Assembly (NCBI GenBank): GCA_905182575.1
Contig: CAJJCA010000010.1
Coordinates: forward strand, 1 to 64,000
DNA from: an uncultured Flavobacteriaceae bacterium
GTDB lineage: Bacteria; Bacteroidota; Bacteroidia; Flavobacteriales; Flavobacteriaceae
Direction of reading: 5' to 3'
Length of the DNA: 64,000 bases
Made by a program: the position numbers and the translations under genes. Positions 51,368 through 63,102 of the stretch are shown piece by piece. The notes below the pieces were generated by a model. That model saw nothing but the letters and a program-made list of their open reading frames with translations. It did not search any database and was not told where the DNA came from. The first letter of the stretch is position 1; the number at the start of each line of letters is the position of its first letter.

Positions 51368-53156
51368 TTGTAACTTATATGCTTTATATGAATAAACCCG
51401 AAGAGGTTGCAGAAGATAAGGCAGCCCCTTCGGACATTGAAGCTATTGATACCACAAATTCTCCCAATCCGATTCAAATTAATGATTCGCTTCAAAAAGT
51501 TAATTTGCAAAATACTTTTGGTATTTTTAGCAATTGGATGGTCGATAAGGGAACTGAAACACAAGTAATAGAAAATAAAAAATTACTTCTTGAGATAAGC
51601 CCCAAAGGAGGATTGTTAACGAAAGTTAGATTGAAAGAGTTTTTCAATTATCTTCAAGAACCAATGGATTTGGTAAAAGATGGAAACAATTCATTCAATC
51701 TAAAATTTGCAACCAAAGACGGCCGTCGTTTAAACACCAAAGATTTTTATTTCACCCCTTCTTTAAGTTCAAGAAATGGCAAGGAAGAACTTTCGCTTAA
51801 AGCGGAAATTTCTAAAAATCAATACATTGAATTTATTTACAGCATTAATGTAGCGACCTATTTGGTCGACTTTTCGATTCGTTCTGTTGGTATCTCCTCT
51901 CTTTTGGATTTGAGCGAATCCCCTCAAATGGAATGGGAGACTTCAACTTTTAGGAATTCAAAAAGTATTGATTATGAAAACCGCTATACGGAGCTGACTT
52001 ATGGTTATGAAGAAGACAAAGTAGATTATTTGTCATTAACTGGAGACGATGAAGAGCAAGCCGAAGAAGTGCGATGGATCTCCTTTAGACAACATTTTTT
52101 TAGCGCGATACTTATTCCAAAACAAAAAATTTCTAAACTAGATTTGGCCTCAGTAAATCTTGCAGACGATGAATCTTTGGAAGAGGTTTATACAAAAAAG
52201 TTCTCGGCTTCAATTCCCCTGACTTTCGAAGGAGGAGAATTAGACAGTCGTTTTGAGTATTATTTCGGCCCGACAGACTATGAAACATTAAAAACCTATG
52301 ACCGCGATTTAGAATCTTCTATTCCTTTGGGATGGGGAATTTTTGGATGGATTAACAGGTTCATATATTTTCCCTTTGTTTGGATTTCTGTCTGGAATTT
52401 TTCCTTATGGAATTTCGATTATTATCATGACGCTTATCGTCCGTTTGGCGATGTCACCAGTGACTTATAAATCCTATGTTTCTCAAATTAAGATGAAACT
52501 CCTCCGTCCCGAAGTAGAGGAACTTAATAAGAAATACAAAGACAACGCGGTTAAGAAGCAACAAGAGACCATGAGTTTGTACAACCGGGCAGGAGCAAAT
52601 CCGATGTCGGGTTGTATTCCTGCTTTGATTCAACTCCCAGTTTTTTATGCACTTTTCAGTTTTTTTCCAGTAGCCTTTGTGTTGCGCCAAAAAAGCTTTT
52701 TGTGGGCAGACGATCTGTCCTCCTATGATTCGGTGATGGAATTGCCTTTCAATATTCCTTTCTATGGAGATCACATCAGTTTGTTTCCGATACTTGCTTC
52801 TGTTGCGATTTTCTTTTATACAAGAATGACCACAGGGCAGCAACCCATGCCGCAACAACCGGGAATGCCAAACATGAAGATCATCATTTATTTGATGCCT
52901 TTGATGATGCTTTTCTTCTTTAATAATTATGCTAGTGGTTTGAGTTTGTACTATTTCGTTTCCAACTTATTGACCATCTTCTTGATGTTGGTTATCAAAA
53001 ACTATATTGTTGATGATACCAAAATTCACGCGAAGATTCAGGAAAATAAAAAGAAACCTAAAAAACAGAATGGCTTTTCAGCGCGTTTGCAAAAGGCAAT
53101 GGATCAGGCGGAAAAACAAAAAAATATAAAAAAGAAATAACATACTGTCTTGCTGA

Positions 53157-54379
<1,223 letters not shown>

Positions 54380-54392
54380 GAAAAATCCCACT

Positions 54393-54740
54393 TTAATTTT
54401 TCTTTTGATTTTCAGGTCGACTTTGCCACATCATCAAATATTGACCAGTTGATATCCTATGGGCCTGATTTTTTGCTTGTTCGGCATTGGAGCCTAAAGT
54501 TCCGCTATGGTAGCAAACCAGAGTTGTAACCATTTTCCGAAATGAACTTGATCAATCTTATAATTTGATGCTTTGTCAACCCCTCTGTGTTTGAGCGAAG
54601 GGTTTCCTTTGAATTTTGCCACGCCAAATAAATTCGTTTCCCAAAAATCGGTTAGTCGTTCCAAATGCTCTGGCCAGTCGTCTATTGCTTCATTGAAAAT
54701 TGGCTCTGCTAATTTTTCAACAACTAATTAATACATAGTA
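54393..54740 (-). pseudogene. group III truncated hemoglobin, N-terminus missing
   Basis: A globin remnant not visible as one open frame. Joining two frames on the minus strand gives LAEPIFNEAIDDWPEHLERL, then TDFWETNLFGVAKFKGNPSL, then DQVHFGKWLQLWFATIAEL, and, after a shift near 54510, SNAEQAKNQAHRISTGQYL. The histidine of VHFGKW is in the position of the proximal heme ligand, and FWE and GNP are typical of group III truncated hemoglobins. The first 25-30 residues of the family are absent; upstream there is an in-frame TAA and no start. It looks truncated or strongly damaged. Confidence 0.65.
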
Positions 54741-54794
54741 GATTTAGGAAAACTGTTTTTACCGATTAAATAATATTTTTAAATTGAAGTGCAA

Positions 54795-56021
54795 CTATTC
54801 TACGGCGGTAACCGGGCTAAAATTCACTTCAATTTGATTATTGAGTAGGTCTTCAAAAGTTTCTCTTTTACGAATCAGGTGGGCTTGGTTGTTGTGCCAC
54901 AAAACTTCGGCGGGGCGGTAACGAGAATTGTAATTGCTCGCCATGGAAAAACAATAGGCACCAGCATTTCTAAAAACCAAAAGATCCCCTTCGGTAAGCT
55001 CTGCAATTTTGCGGTTGTTACCAAAAGTATCAGTCTCACAGATGTAACCCACAACAGAGTAAAAACGCTCTTTTCCTTCGGGATTGGTGAGGTTTTCGAT
55101 GTCGTGGTGCGATCCGTAAAGCATTGGACGAATGAGGTGGTTAAAACCTGAATCTACTTGTGCGAAAACTGTAGAGGTGGTTTGTTTTACAACATTCACT
55201 TGCGTCACAAAATGTCCTGCGCGGCTGACTAAAAACTTTCCAGGTTCAAAAATTAATTGCAAATCGCGACCATATTCCGCACAAAAATCAACAAATCTTT
55301 CTGTCAATTGTTCACCTAAATCCTCGATATTTGTGTCAATGTCATTGGCGTGGTAAGGAACTTTAAAACCACTTCCGAAATCTAAAAATTCTAAATCTTT
55401 AAAGTTCTTTGCGGTATCAAATAATATCTCAGCAGCGTGGAGGAAAACCCCTATGTCTAAGATATCGCTCCCGGTATGCATGTGGATTCCGTTAATGTTC
55501 ATTGATGTATTTTCAACAATACGTAAAAGGTGCGGAATTTGATGAATGGAAATACCAAATTTTGAATCGATGTGTCCCACAGAAATATTACTGTTTCCCC
55601 CTGCCATCACGTGCGGATTGATCCGAATGCATACAGGAATTTTTGGGTGTCTTGCTCCAAATTGTTCCAACAACGAAAGGTTGTCAATATTAATTTGAAC
55701 TCCCATTTTTGTAACGTCCTCAATTTCATTTAAAGAAACACCATTGGGCGTATAAATGATCGCTTCAGGCGAGAAACCAGCAGCCAATCCTAATTTAACT
55801 TCTTGTATGGAAACCGTATCCAATCCAGAACCTAGTTCCTTCATGAATTTCAGAATCGAAATGTTTGACAATGCCTTGGTGGCATAATTGATTCTCAAAT
55901 TCTTTATCTTTGAAAAAGCAGCAGTCAAGCGGTGGTATTGTTCCGCAATTTTTTCCGAGTCATAAACATACACGGGCTTTCCAAATTCTGATGCGATATC
56001 GATTAAGTTGCTATTGTTCAC
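54795..56021 (-). CDS. lysA: diaminopimelate decarboxylase
   Basis: Intact 408-residue PLP enzyme that makes lysine from meso-diaminopimelate. The PLP lysine is in INYATKALSNISILKFM. Other landmarks: GSGLDTVSIQEVKLGLAAGF, HMHTGSDI, LDFGSGFKVPYHANDID, PGKFLVSRAG, and CETDTFGNNRKIAELTEGD with the substrate-binding Cys and Glu. It is slightly shorter at the N-terminus than some homologues but starts at a natural ATG. A TAAATTTG box precedes it. Confidence 0.93.
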   Translation of the reverse strand: MNNSNLIDIASEFGKPVYVYDSEKIAEQYHRLTAAFSKIKNLRINYATKALSNISILKFMKELGSGLDTVSIQEVKLGLAAGFSPEAIIYTPNGVSLNEIEDVTKMGVQINIDNLSLLEQFGARHPKIPVCIRINPHVMAGGNSNISVGHIDSKFGISIHQIPHLLRIVENTSMNINGIHMHTGSDILDIGVFLHAAEILFDTAKNFKDLEFLDFGSGFKVPYHANDIDTNIEDLGEQLTERFVDFCAEYGRDLQLIFEPGKFLVSRAGHFVTQVNVVKQTTSTVFAQVDSGFNHLIRPMLYGSHHDIENLTNPEGKERFYSVVGYICETDTFGNNRKIAELTEGDLLVFRNAGAYCFSMASNYNSRYRPAEVLWHNNQAHLIRKRETFEDLLNNQIEVNFSPVTAVE

Positions 56022-56044
56022 TTTGTTAATTCTTTAATTGAATC

Positions 56045-56052
56045 CAAATTTA
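56045..56052 (-). promoter_or_regulatory. -7 promoter box of lysA, TAAATTTG
   Basis: Minus-strand match to TAnnTTTG about 24 bases before the lysA ATG. Confidence 0.5.
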
Positions 56053-56197
56053 GCTGCTCTCACAGGATAATTACTCCAAAAAACTGATTTATTATAAATA
56101 TTAAACAAAATGTTATAAATAAAACATTATCATTTTGATTTAGTGCTTTAGTTTCAAGCATCTTTTATTATTTTTGGAACTTAAAATTTCGATATAA

Positions 56198-57387
56198 ATG
56201 AATTTACACGAATATCAAGGAAAAGAAATATTAAATAGCTTCGGTGTAGCCATTCAACGTGGAATAGTTGCGAATACAGCCGATGAGGCATTAGCAGCAG
56301 CAAAGACTTTAACCGAAGATACTGGAACTTCCTGGCACGTCATCAAAGCGCAGATTCATGCTGGAGGACGCGGAAAAGGAGGCGGTGTTAAGGTGGCCAA
56401 GAGCCTTGAAGAGGTAAGATCCGTTGCGGATCAAATTATCGGAATGCAGTTGATCACCCCTCAAACCCCCCCTGAAGGGAAAAAGGTCAACAAAGTGTTG
56501 ATCGCTGAGGATGTTTATTATCCCGGAGATTCTGAACTAGTGAATTCTATGTTTCGGTTTTATTAAATAGAAATACCGGGAAGAAATATGATCATGTATT
56601 CTACAGAAGGTGGAATGGACATTGAGACGGTTGCCGAAAACACTCCACATTTAATTTTTACAGAAGAAATTGATCCTGCTTTTGGATTGTTGCCTTTTCA
56701 AGCCTGTAATGTTGCTTTTAACCTTGGGTTGAGTGGCACTGCGTTTAAAGGAATGACGAAATTTATTACTTCATTATATAAAGCTTATGTTGGTGCCGAT
56801 GCTTCTCTTTTTGAGATTAACCCGGTTTTGAAAACATCTGACGATAAGATCATTGCGGTGGATGCCAAGGTAACTTTGGATGAAAATGCATTGTTTAGAC
56901 ATAAAGACTATGAAGTATTGCGCGATTTGGCGGAAGAAAATCCAGTCGAGGTAGCAGCCCGCGAAGTGGGATTGAATTATGTCGATTTGGATGGAAATGT
57001 TGGCTGTATGGTCAACGGAGCTGGTTTGGCGATGGCCACCATGGATATAATCAAGCAATCGGGAGGTTCTCCTGCCAATTTCCTAGATGTTGGAGGGACA
57101 GCAGATGCCGCTCGTGTTGAAGCTGCTTTTCGTTTGATTTTAAAAGATCCAAATGTAAAAGCAATTCTAGTTAATATTTTTGGTGGAATCGTTCGTTGTG
57201 ACCGAGTGGCACAAGGAATCGTTGATGCTTACAAGAACATGGGAGACGCCATTAAGGTACCCATTATTGTTAGGCTTCAAGGAACTAACGCGGACATTGC
57301 CAAAAAACTTATTGATGATTCAGGGCTAAATGTACTTTCTGCAATTGCTTTTGAAGAAGCGGCAAAATGGTACAAGAAGTGCTGTAA
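56198..57387 (+). CDS. sucC: succinyl-CoA ligase (ADP-forming) beta subunit (frameshifted)
   Basis: TCA-cycle subunit with an ATP-grasp domain. It begins [20 protein letters not shown] and has [20 protein letters not shown] (nucleotide binding). A shift between 56550 and 56590 is followed by [20 protein letters not shown], and [20 protein letters not shown]. The CoA-ligase domain reads [17 protein letters not shown] and [16 protein letters not shown] late shift near 57367 hides the true end, KMVQEVL with stop at 57385-57387. Total of about 397 residues is normal. sucD is not adjacent. Confidence 0.94.
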
Positions 57388-57500
57388 GACAACTTGTCAG
57401 TATTTTTCCGAGAAAAAGAGACTTATTGTCACCCAAATGCATTTGGTATTAGATTTTGAATTGAACTATTTGAAAATTTAGTTTAATTAAAATTTATATT

Positions 57501-57960
57501 ATGTATTTATTAAAAACACAAAGACCCGTATTTTCATCAATCTTTGATGATTTAGTATTAAATAACAGGAGCCGACACACACTTCATGCCAATCCTTTCG
57601 ATACCCCTTCCGTTAATGTAATTGAATCGGATGTCGATTATAGATTACAGCTTGTCGCCCCAGGAAAAAAAAAGGAGGATTTTGCAATTGAACTGGACGA
57701 GGGAGTTTTGTCGATTGCCACCGAAAATGAAATTTCAGCAAAAAATAAAGAAGAAAATTACCCTGCGTGAGTTTGTTATAGACAATTTTAAACGTGCGTT
57801 TAAATTACCGGACACAGTTGCGATTGATAAAATTAAAGCGGAGTATAGAAGTGGGATTTTAACATTTAAATTACCCAAAGTAAAAGAGGCATTGCCTCAG
57901 CCCAAAAAGTTGATTGCGATTAAATATTTAAAGAACTATAAAAAGCGGCTTCTTAGGAAG
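57501..57960 (+). CDS. small heat-shock protein (Hsp20/alpha-crystallin), frameshifted
   Basis: ATP-independent chaperone. The N-terminal region contains FSSIFDDLVLNNRSRHTLHA. The alpha-crystallin domain starts PSVNVIESDVDYRLQLVAPG and continues EDFAIELDEGVLSIATENE. After a shift near 57745 it continues REFVIDNFKRAFKLPDTVA and AEYRSGILTFKLPKVKE. The family normally ends just after the PKKLIAIK segment; the remaining open frame runs into the terminator hairpin, so a final indel near 57930 probably hides the stop. Length is about 140 residues. Confidence 0.88.
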
Positions 57961-57975
57961 CCGCTTTTTATAGTT
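57934..57975. terminator. bidirectional terminator, 19-bp perfect hairpin
   Basis: AACTATAAAAAGCGGCTTC (57934-57952), a 4-base loop TTAG, and its exact reverse complement (57957-57975). The stem has A-run and T-run flanks on both sides, so it can terminate the Hsp20 gene from the left and the GNAT gene from the right. The GNAT stop codon lies inside it. Confidence 0.9.
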
Positions 57976-58390
57976 CCTTAAAAAAATGATACTCAGTTAT
58001 TTTAAAACCCTGATTTAAATAAAACATAATGTACTTTACCATTGTTTAATTCAATAGTTTCGTTTGCTTGAATAACATCTGCTTTCAATATATTTTATAA
58101 ATAAATCGCCATAACCTTTGGATCTTTTTTCTTCATCGATAACCATTATTATCAATTTCCAATTGTTTTCCGCAATAGAAGCGGTTGCTAGTCCAGCCAT
58201 TAGAAATACCAATCAATTTTGAATCTTCGAACAATCCAAAACAGTGATAATTTTCCATCTCAATCATTTGATGAAATCTTCTAATAAGGACTTTTTCTTC
58301 GATTTTATAATTGAGCTGTTTACTGAGTTTTATGATTTGGTTTTCAAATTCAATTCCAATGATTTTGAGGGCGATGAGTTGATTATCCAT
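57968..58390 (-). CDS. GNAT-family N-acetyltransferase (frameshifted)
   Basis: Small acetyl-CoA-dependent transferase. The N-terminal part has FHQMIEMENYHCFGLFEDSK and LIGISNGWTSNRFYCGKQLE. After a shift near 58145 the core reads MVIDEEKRSKGYGDLFIKYI, the R/Q-x-x-G-x-G/A acetyl-CoA loop. After another near 58085 and a last one near 58010 the end is YLNQGFKITEYHFFKEL, the classical GNAT C-terminus. About 140 residues. The start lies seven bases after the uvrB stop, suggesting co-transcription. The final codons overlap the hairpin terminator. Substrate unknown. Confidence 0.82.
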
Positions 58391-58396
58391 TACGCT

Positions 58397-60396
58397 TCAG
58401 TTTTGAAAGCGTCTCTCCTGTAGTATTTTTATCTCATCCCTCAATTGAGCCGCCTGGAGGAAATCGAGCTCTATCGCAGCAGTCTCCATGGCTTTTCTTG
58501 TCAGTCTGATTTTCTTTTCAATTTCTTCTTTACTCAAATAACGGTTCTTGGCATTGGGCAGCTTTTCTATCGATTAATTCCTGCGCATAGGTTGCAACAG
58601 AGTTTTTTGACAAAGCGTTATTCAAGGACTTATTTAGGGCTTCTGGCTTTAAGTTATTTTCAACTCTGTAGGCATGTTGCTTGTTTCTTCTGTAGTCAGT
58701 TTCGTCCATCGTCTTTTGCATGCTTTTGGTAATAACATCAGCATACAGAATGGCCCTACCGTTGAGGTTTCTCGCAGCCCTACCCACAGTTTGTGTTAGT
58801 GAGCGGTGACTTCTCAGGAATCCTTCTTTGTCTGCATCTAGAATGGCAACCAAAGATACCTCGGGCAAGTCTAATCCTTCTCTTAGCAGGTTCACACCCA
58901 CTAATACATCAAAAACCCCTTTACGTAGATCTTGCATTATTTCAACACGCTCTAAAGTATCGACATCGCTATGAATGTAACGACAACGGATGTTGACCCG
59001 GCTTAAATATTTTGTAAGTTCTTCCGCCATTCTTTTGGTCAATGTGGTGACCAAAGTACGTTCGTCTTTTTCAACACGGATTTGTATTTCTTCTATTAAA
59101 TCATCAATTTGATTTAGACTTGGGCGCACTTCGATGATGGGATCAAGTAAACCCGTTGGGCGAATAATTTGCTCTGCAAAAACACCTTCCGTTTTTTTAA
59201 GTTCATAATCAGAAGGAGTTGCACTGACATAAAGCACTTGGTTGACGATTCCCTCAAATTCTTCAAATTTTAATGGACGATTGTCCATGGCTGCGGGAAG
59301 TCTAAAACCATAATTAACTAGGTTTTCTTTACGACTTCTGTCTCCACCATACATCGCGTGAACCTGAGAAAGGGTAACATGGCTTTCGTCAACCACCATT
59401 AAAAAGTCTTCTGGAAAATAATCAAGTAAACAGAAAGGCCGTGATCCCGGGGCGCGTCCATCTAAATAACGAGAATAGTTTTCAATCCCCGAGCAATAGC
59501 CCAATTCACGAATCATTTCCAAGTCAAATTCTGTTCTCTCTTGTAACCTTTTGGCTTCTAAAAAACTCCCCATTTCCGTAAAATAATCAACTTGTTTGAC
59601 CATGTCTTCTTGAATGGAATGAATGGCATTTTGAAGAATATCAGGAGAGGTGACAAACATGTTTGCCGGGAAGAAATTCACTTTATCGAATTTTTCAAGA
59701 ATTTTGTTTTCGATGGGATCAAAGGATTCAATTTCCTCGATCTCATCACCAAAGAAATGGAGTTTGTAAGCGATGTCAGCATAACCTGGAAAAACATCAA
59801 TAACGTCTCCGTTTACCCTGAAAATTACCGCGTGCAAATTCAGCAGTTGTTCTGGAATAAAGACTCTGCACCAAACGATGTAGCAATTGCGTTCTTGAAA
59901 TCACCTGATTTTTTTCAACCTCGATCACATTTTTTTGAAACTCAACGGGGTTCCCAATACCATACAAACAGGAAACCGAAGCAATCACCAAAACATCTCT
60001 TCTTCCAGAGAGGAGGGAGGAGGTTGTGCTCAATCTGAGTTTTTCTATTTCTTCATTGATGGAAAGATCCTTTTCGATGTAAAGTCCACTGCCTGGAACA
60101 TAAGCTTCAGGCTGATAATAATCATAATAGGAAACAAAATATTCTACGGCATTCTCAGGAAAAAATTGCTTGAACTCAGAATATAATTGTGCTGCAAGAG
60201 TTTTGTTGTGCGCCAACACCAAGGTAGGGCGCTGCAATTCCTGAATGGCATTGGCCACCGTGAAAGTTTTTCCCGATCCCGTAACTCCTTGAAGTGTAAT
60301 AAAAGGGTCACCCGCAGCAAAACCATCCGTAATTTGCTTTATGGCTTTGGGTTGATCTCCTGTCGGAATAAAATCGGATTGTATCTTGAAATCCAT
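58397..60396 (-). CDS. uvrB: excinuclease ABC subunit UvrB (frameshifted)
   Basis: DNA-damage recognition helicase of nucleotide excision repair, about 666 residues. Walker [18 protein letters not shown]. The beta-hairpin region [20 protein letters not shown] is intact. Helicase motifs: [53 protein letters not shown] and [16 protein letters not shown]. Shifts lie near 59810 and near 58545. Past the second, the UvrC-interacting UVR motif reads [20 protein letters not shown] and the protein ends ILQERRFQN at 58397. All family landmarks are present. Confidence 0.95.
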
Positions 60397-60530
60397 CCCA
60401 CGAAATTAAAGTTAAAATCTGCTACACGCAATTTAAAAGGCATGTTTTGGTAGGTTTTATTTAAGTAGGTTCTGACTATAAAAATAAGATTTGTTTTAAA
60501 AAAGATAGTATTTTTGGTAAAAGCAACACC

Positions 60531-61593
60531 ATGGAGGAAAAATTAATTTCTAAAAAGAAACCATTTTATCCCATCTCCGATAACCTCAAACATTTTCTTA
60601 AAAAGTACGACCGTTGGATGGAGTCAATCATTGGATACGATGACTTGCTTCGCTTTACCGGTTCTGTGGCGGTTTTTGACAAAAATGACAAAGATACTTT
60701 GTGGGTAAGTGTTTTTTATTCTGACTCTGAAAGGAATGAAATAGATTCATTTTTAAAAACCTTATACACCCTTGCTCCACTCTGATGGAAACTCTTCTTC
60801 TATTCCAGATTTGAGTATAGATGCCATTGATTACTGTACGTTTGGAAATTCGAAACCTTTTCGAATTAAGATTCGTAATATACTCAATGATAATTTCACT
60901 TATTTCTATGTAAAAAAAGCCGATGCTTCTCGGGTTTATGGCCTTGAATTTGAGCACATGCTTTCACCTCATAATATAAATTTCTTAACTAACAATACCA
61001 CTTTGATTGAAGAGCATATTGCTGGAATTCCTGGAGATGTGTTTATCAAAGAATTTTTACCCAAATGTACGGCCGCTGAAAAAGCTCAAATCGCAAAAGA
61101 ATATGTGAAGTTTATTGAACGCTGTATGATTCGATTGTTGGGCGATATGCGTGCCTATAATTATGTCGTGATCCCAATTCATGATTTTGATCATGTCATC
61201 TATAAAATCCGAGCAATTGATTTTGACCAACAATGTTTTGAAGGAAGATTTTCAGTCTATCGCCCTCAGTTTTTTAAAGAGAACTTCCCCTTGATGACCG
61301 TCATCAGAGAAAAACTAAGCCATGACTCCATAAGTCAATACAAAATTGAAGAGCGTTCTACGGTCTCCCGAAGGTTGATTAATTCAGGAAATCGTATTGA
61401 ATATTTAATAGAAATCATGAAAGGTGATGTGCTCTCTTTGGAAGAGAATTTAGAACGGTTAAAAAATGAAATCTATATTTTCACCAAGGATGCTGCCTTT
61501 AAAGAAAGTAAATCTATGGGAGATTTAATGCAAGCCGCATTTGATTATACAAGAAGAAATTATGAGAATGTCAGTTTGAGTGACCTACTTTAA
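60531..61593 (+). CDS. uncharacterised protein with kinase-like residues (frameshifted)
   Basis: About 354 residues, not assigned to any family by me. It starts MEEKLISKKKPFYPISDNLK and contains DLLRFTGSVAVFDKNDKDTL. A shift near 60780 separates the N-terminal 80 residues from the rest. The middle contains the lysine-bearing strand TYFYVKKAD, then IEEHIAGIPGDVFIKEFLP, and then RLLGDMRAYNYVVIPIHDFD and IRAIDFDQQCFEGR. The GD-x-x-x-x-N spacing followed by IDFD resembles the catalytic loop and metal-binding motif of small kinases of the APH/HipA type. The C-terminus is helical. It is divergently placed next to uvrB; no signal or membrane segment. Confidence 0.6.
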
Positions 61594-62092
61594 TAAAAAC
61601 TATCAGGATCAATTTCATCTTCTAAATCATCGTCTAAACCTTCTTCTGCCTAAAAAGCCATCTTCAAGTGCTTCTTTCTGAATTAAATTCTTTTATTGGT
61701 GGGGCTTCAGGGACTTCTCCATGTGAGAAAATCATAACAGGATAGTCTTTGTTGGTTTCGTTTTCAGAGTTTTCAATCACTTCAACAAAAAATGTCCAAA
61801 GATTTAAAAAATCATATACATAAATTAAATGTTGAGTTCCTCCAATGAATATTTCGGATAAAACAGTGTTATTCATTGGTAGATCACCAATGCCCATGTC
61901 CATCAAAGGAAGTTCTTCTCCTTGCTCCCAATTGGTATCGGATTGATAAAAAGACGCCATTTCACCGCCTAGGAATCCAAATGATTGAGAGATGGTATCG
62001 TGCAGCTGTTCAAGTGTTGCTTTCTCTTCGATTTCAATATCTCGAATTACGTCATCTTCAACATCCAGAATAATTCTCATTCTATAAATCAT
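61590..62092 (-). CDS. plasmid pRiA4b ORF-3-like protein (frameshifted)
   Basis: A soluble protein of about 167 residues. The N-terminal fold, MRIILDVEDDVIRDIEIEEK and EQLHDTISQSFGFLGGEMAS, then WEQGEELPLMDMG and LIYVYDFLNLWTFFVEVIE, matches the pRiA4b ORF-3-like family (also called IS1096 passenger TnpR-like), with the conserved YVYDFGDxW-type motif. A shift near 61680 gives an acidic tail ending DLEDEIDPDSFY. It overlaps the end of the convergent kinase-like gene by four bases and overlaps the ctaA end by four bases. Function unknown; no other mobile-element gene is near. Confidence 0.75.
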
Positions 62093-63102
62093 TGGGTCGT
62101 TTTTTTTGAATTTAGTTGTAAAATAAAAAATGATTGAGCTCCAAATAATAGTGCAGCAATAATTAAGTGAAGGGGTTGAGAGCTAAAAGGAAAGTCAAAA
62201 TAATACATCAAGATACCGGTTAAGATTTCAAGACCAATTAGAAATAGGATGGTTTTGAAAACACCAAGATTAATTTTTAATTGCCTTAATTTAAATAAAA
62301 GATAAAGGTGTATTCCAACAACCAAAAGAGACAAACTCCTGTGAACATAGAATTTAATTGGAGCTTGATCAAGCCATCCGCTTGACGATGCGTGCATTTT
62401 TAAGTCTACATATTGCCTGACCTGAGTTCCCAATCCGATTTGGAATAAAGTCAGTAAAACTGCACCTAAAGAAACATATTTCAAAAAGGGTTTTATTTCT
62501 ATTGTGTTATTTTTTCGAGAAGTTATAAATAATAGAATTACTAATCCCAGAACAATAAGCAAAGCCATGCCCATGTGAACTGTGATCTTGTGGGGTGTCA
62601 AATTTGAATCTACAACAACCTTGCCCAACCATGCCTGAAATCCCATCCCTAAAACAATTGCAAAAGAAATGAGTGTGATAGTTTTATTTTTTTTCCAACT
62701 CCACAAAGATGCAACGGCAAGCAATAATGTGGCTAAGCCAGCAAGTGCACCAAACAGTCTGTTGATGTACTCAATCCAGGTGTGGTAGGGGTTAAAAAGT
62801 GCGTAATCGTGTTGGGTATATAGCTCCCAATTGTTGGGGTTGTACTGACTTGAAGAGGTGAAATCTTGTTTGGCTAGTCTTAAACTTTCATCAACGATAA
62901 TAACTTTTTCCTTTTCGTAGAAATGATCTGCTTTCCAATCTAGTTGGGCTCTTTCAGTTGGAGGAATCCAATAACCAAAACATTTCGGCCAATCTGGACA
63001 GCCCATTCCGCTTCCAGTCATTCTGACAATCGCACCCGCAGCAATGACGAGGTAGACGAGTATCAATGATATTTTAATAAATGTTATAAGGTTATTTTTC
63101 AT
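62089..63102 (-). CDS. ctaA: heme A synthase (COX15/CtaA family)
   Basis: Intact 337-residue integral membrane enzyme converting heme O to heme A for cytochrome oxidase. The first membrane helix is followed by [20 protein letters not shown]. About eight membrane helices occur, with the heme-ligand histidine regions [35 protein letters not shown] and [20 protein letters not shown]. It overlaps the end of the tRNA nucleotidyltransferase gene by 11 bases. No ctaB or cytochrome oxidase genes are in view. Confidence 0.93.
   Translation of the reverse strand: MKNNLITFIKISLILVYLVIAAGAIVRMTGSGMGCPDWPKCFGYWIPPTERAQLDWKADHFYEKEKVIIVDESLRLAKQDFTSSSQYNPNNWELYTQHDYALFNPYHTWIEYINRLFGALAGLATLLLAVASLWSWKKNKTITLISFAIVLGMGFQAWLGKVVVDSNLTPHKITVHMGMALLIVLGLVILLFITSRKNNTIEIKPFLKYVSLGAVLLTLFQIGLGTQVRQYVDLKMHASSSGWLDQAPIKFYVHRSLSLLVVGIHLYLLFKLRQLKINLGVFKTILFLIGLEILTGILMYYFDFPFSSQPLHLIIAALLFGAQSFFILQLNSKKTTQ

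Noticed and set aside
61590-62092. Mobile element signalled by the pRiA4b ORF-3/IS1096-like protein
   Set aside because: No transposase, inverted repeat or target duplication was seen, and the gene sits tightly between housekeeping genes; the family name is historical.
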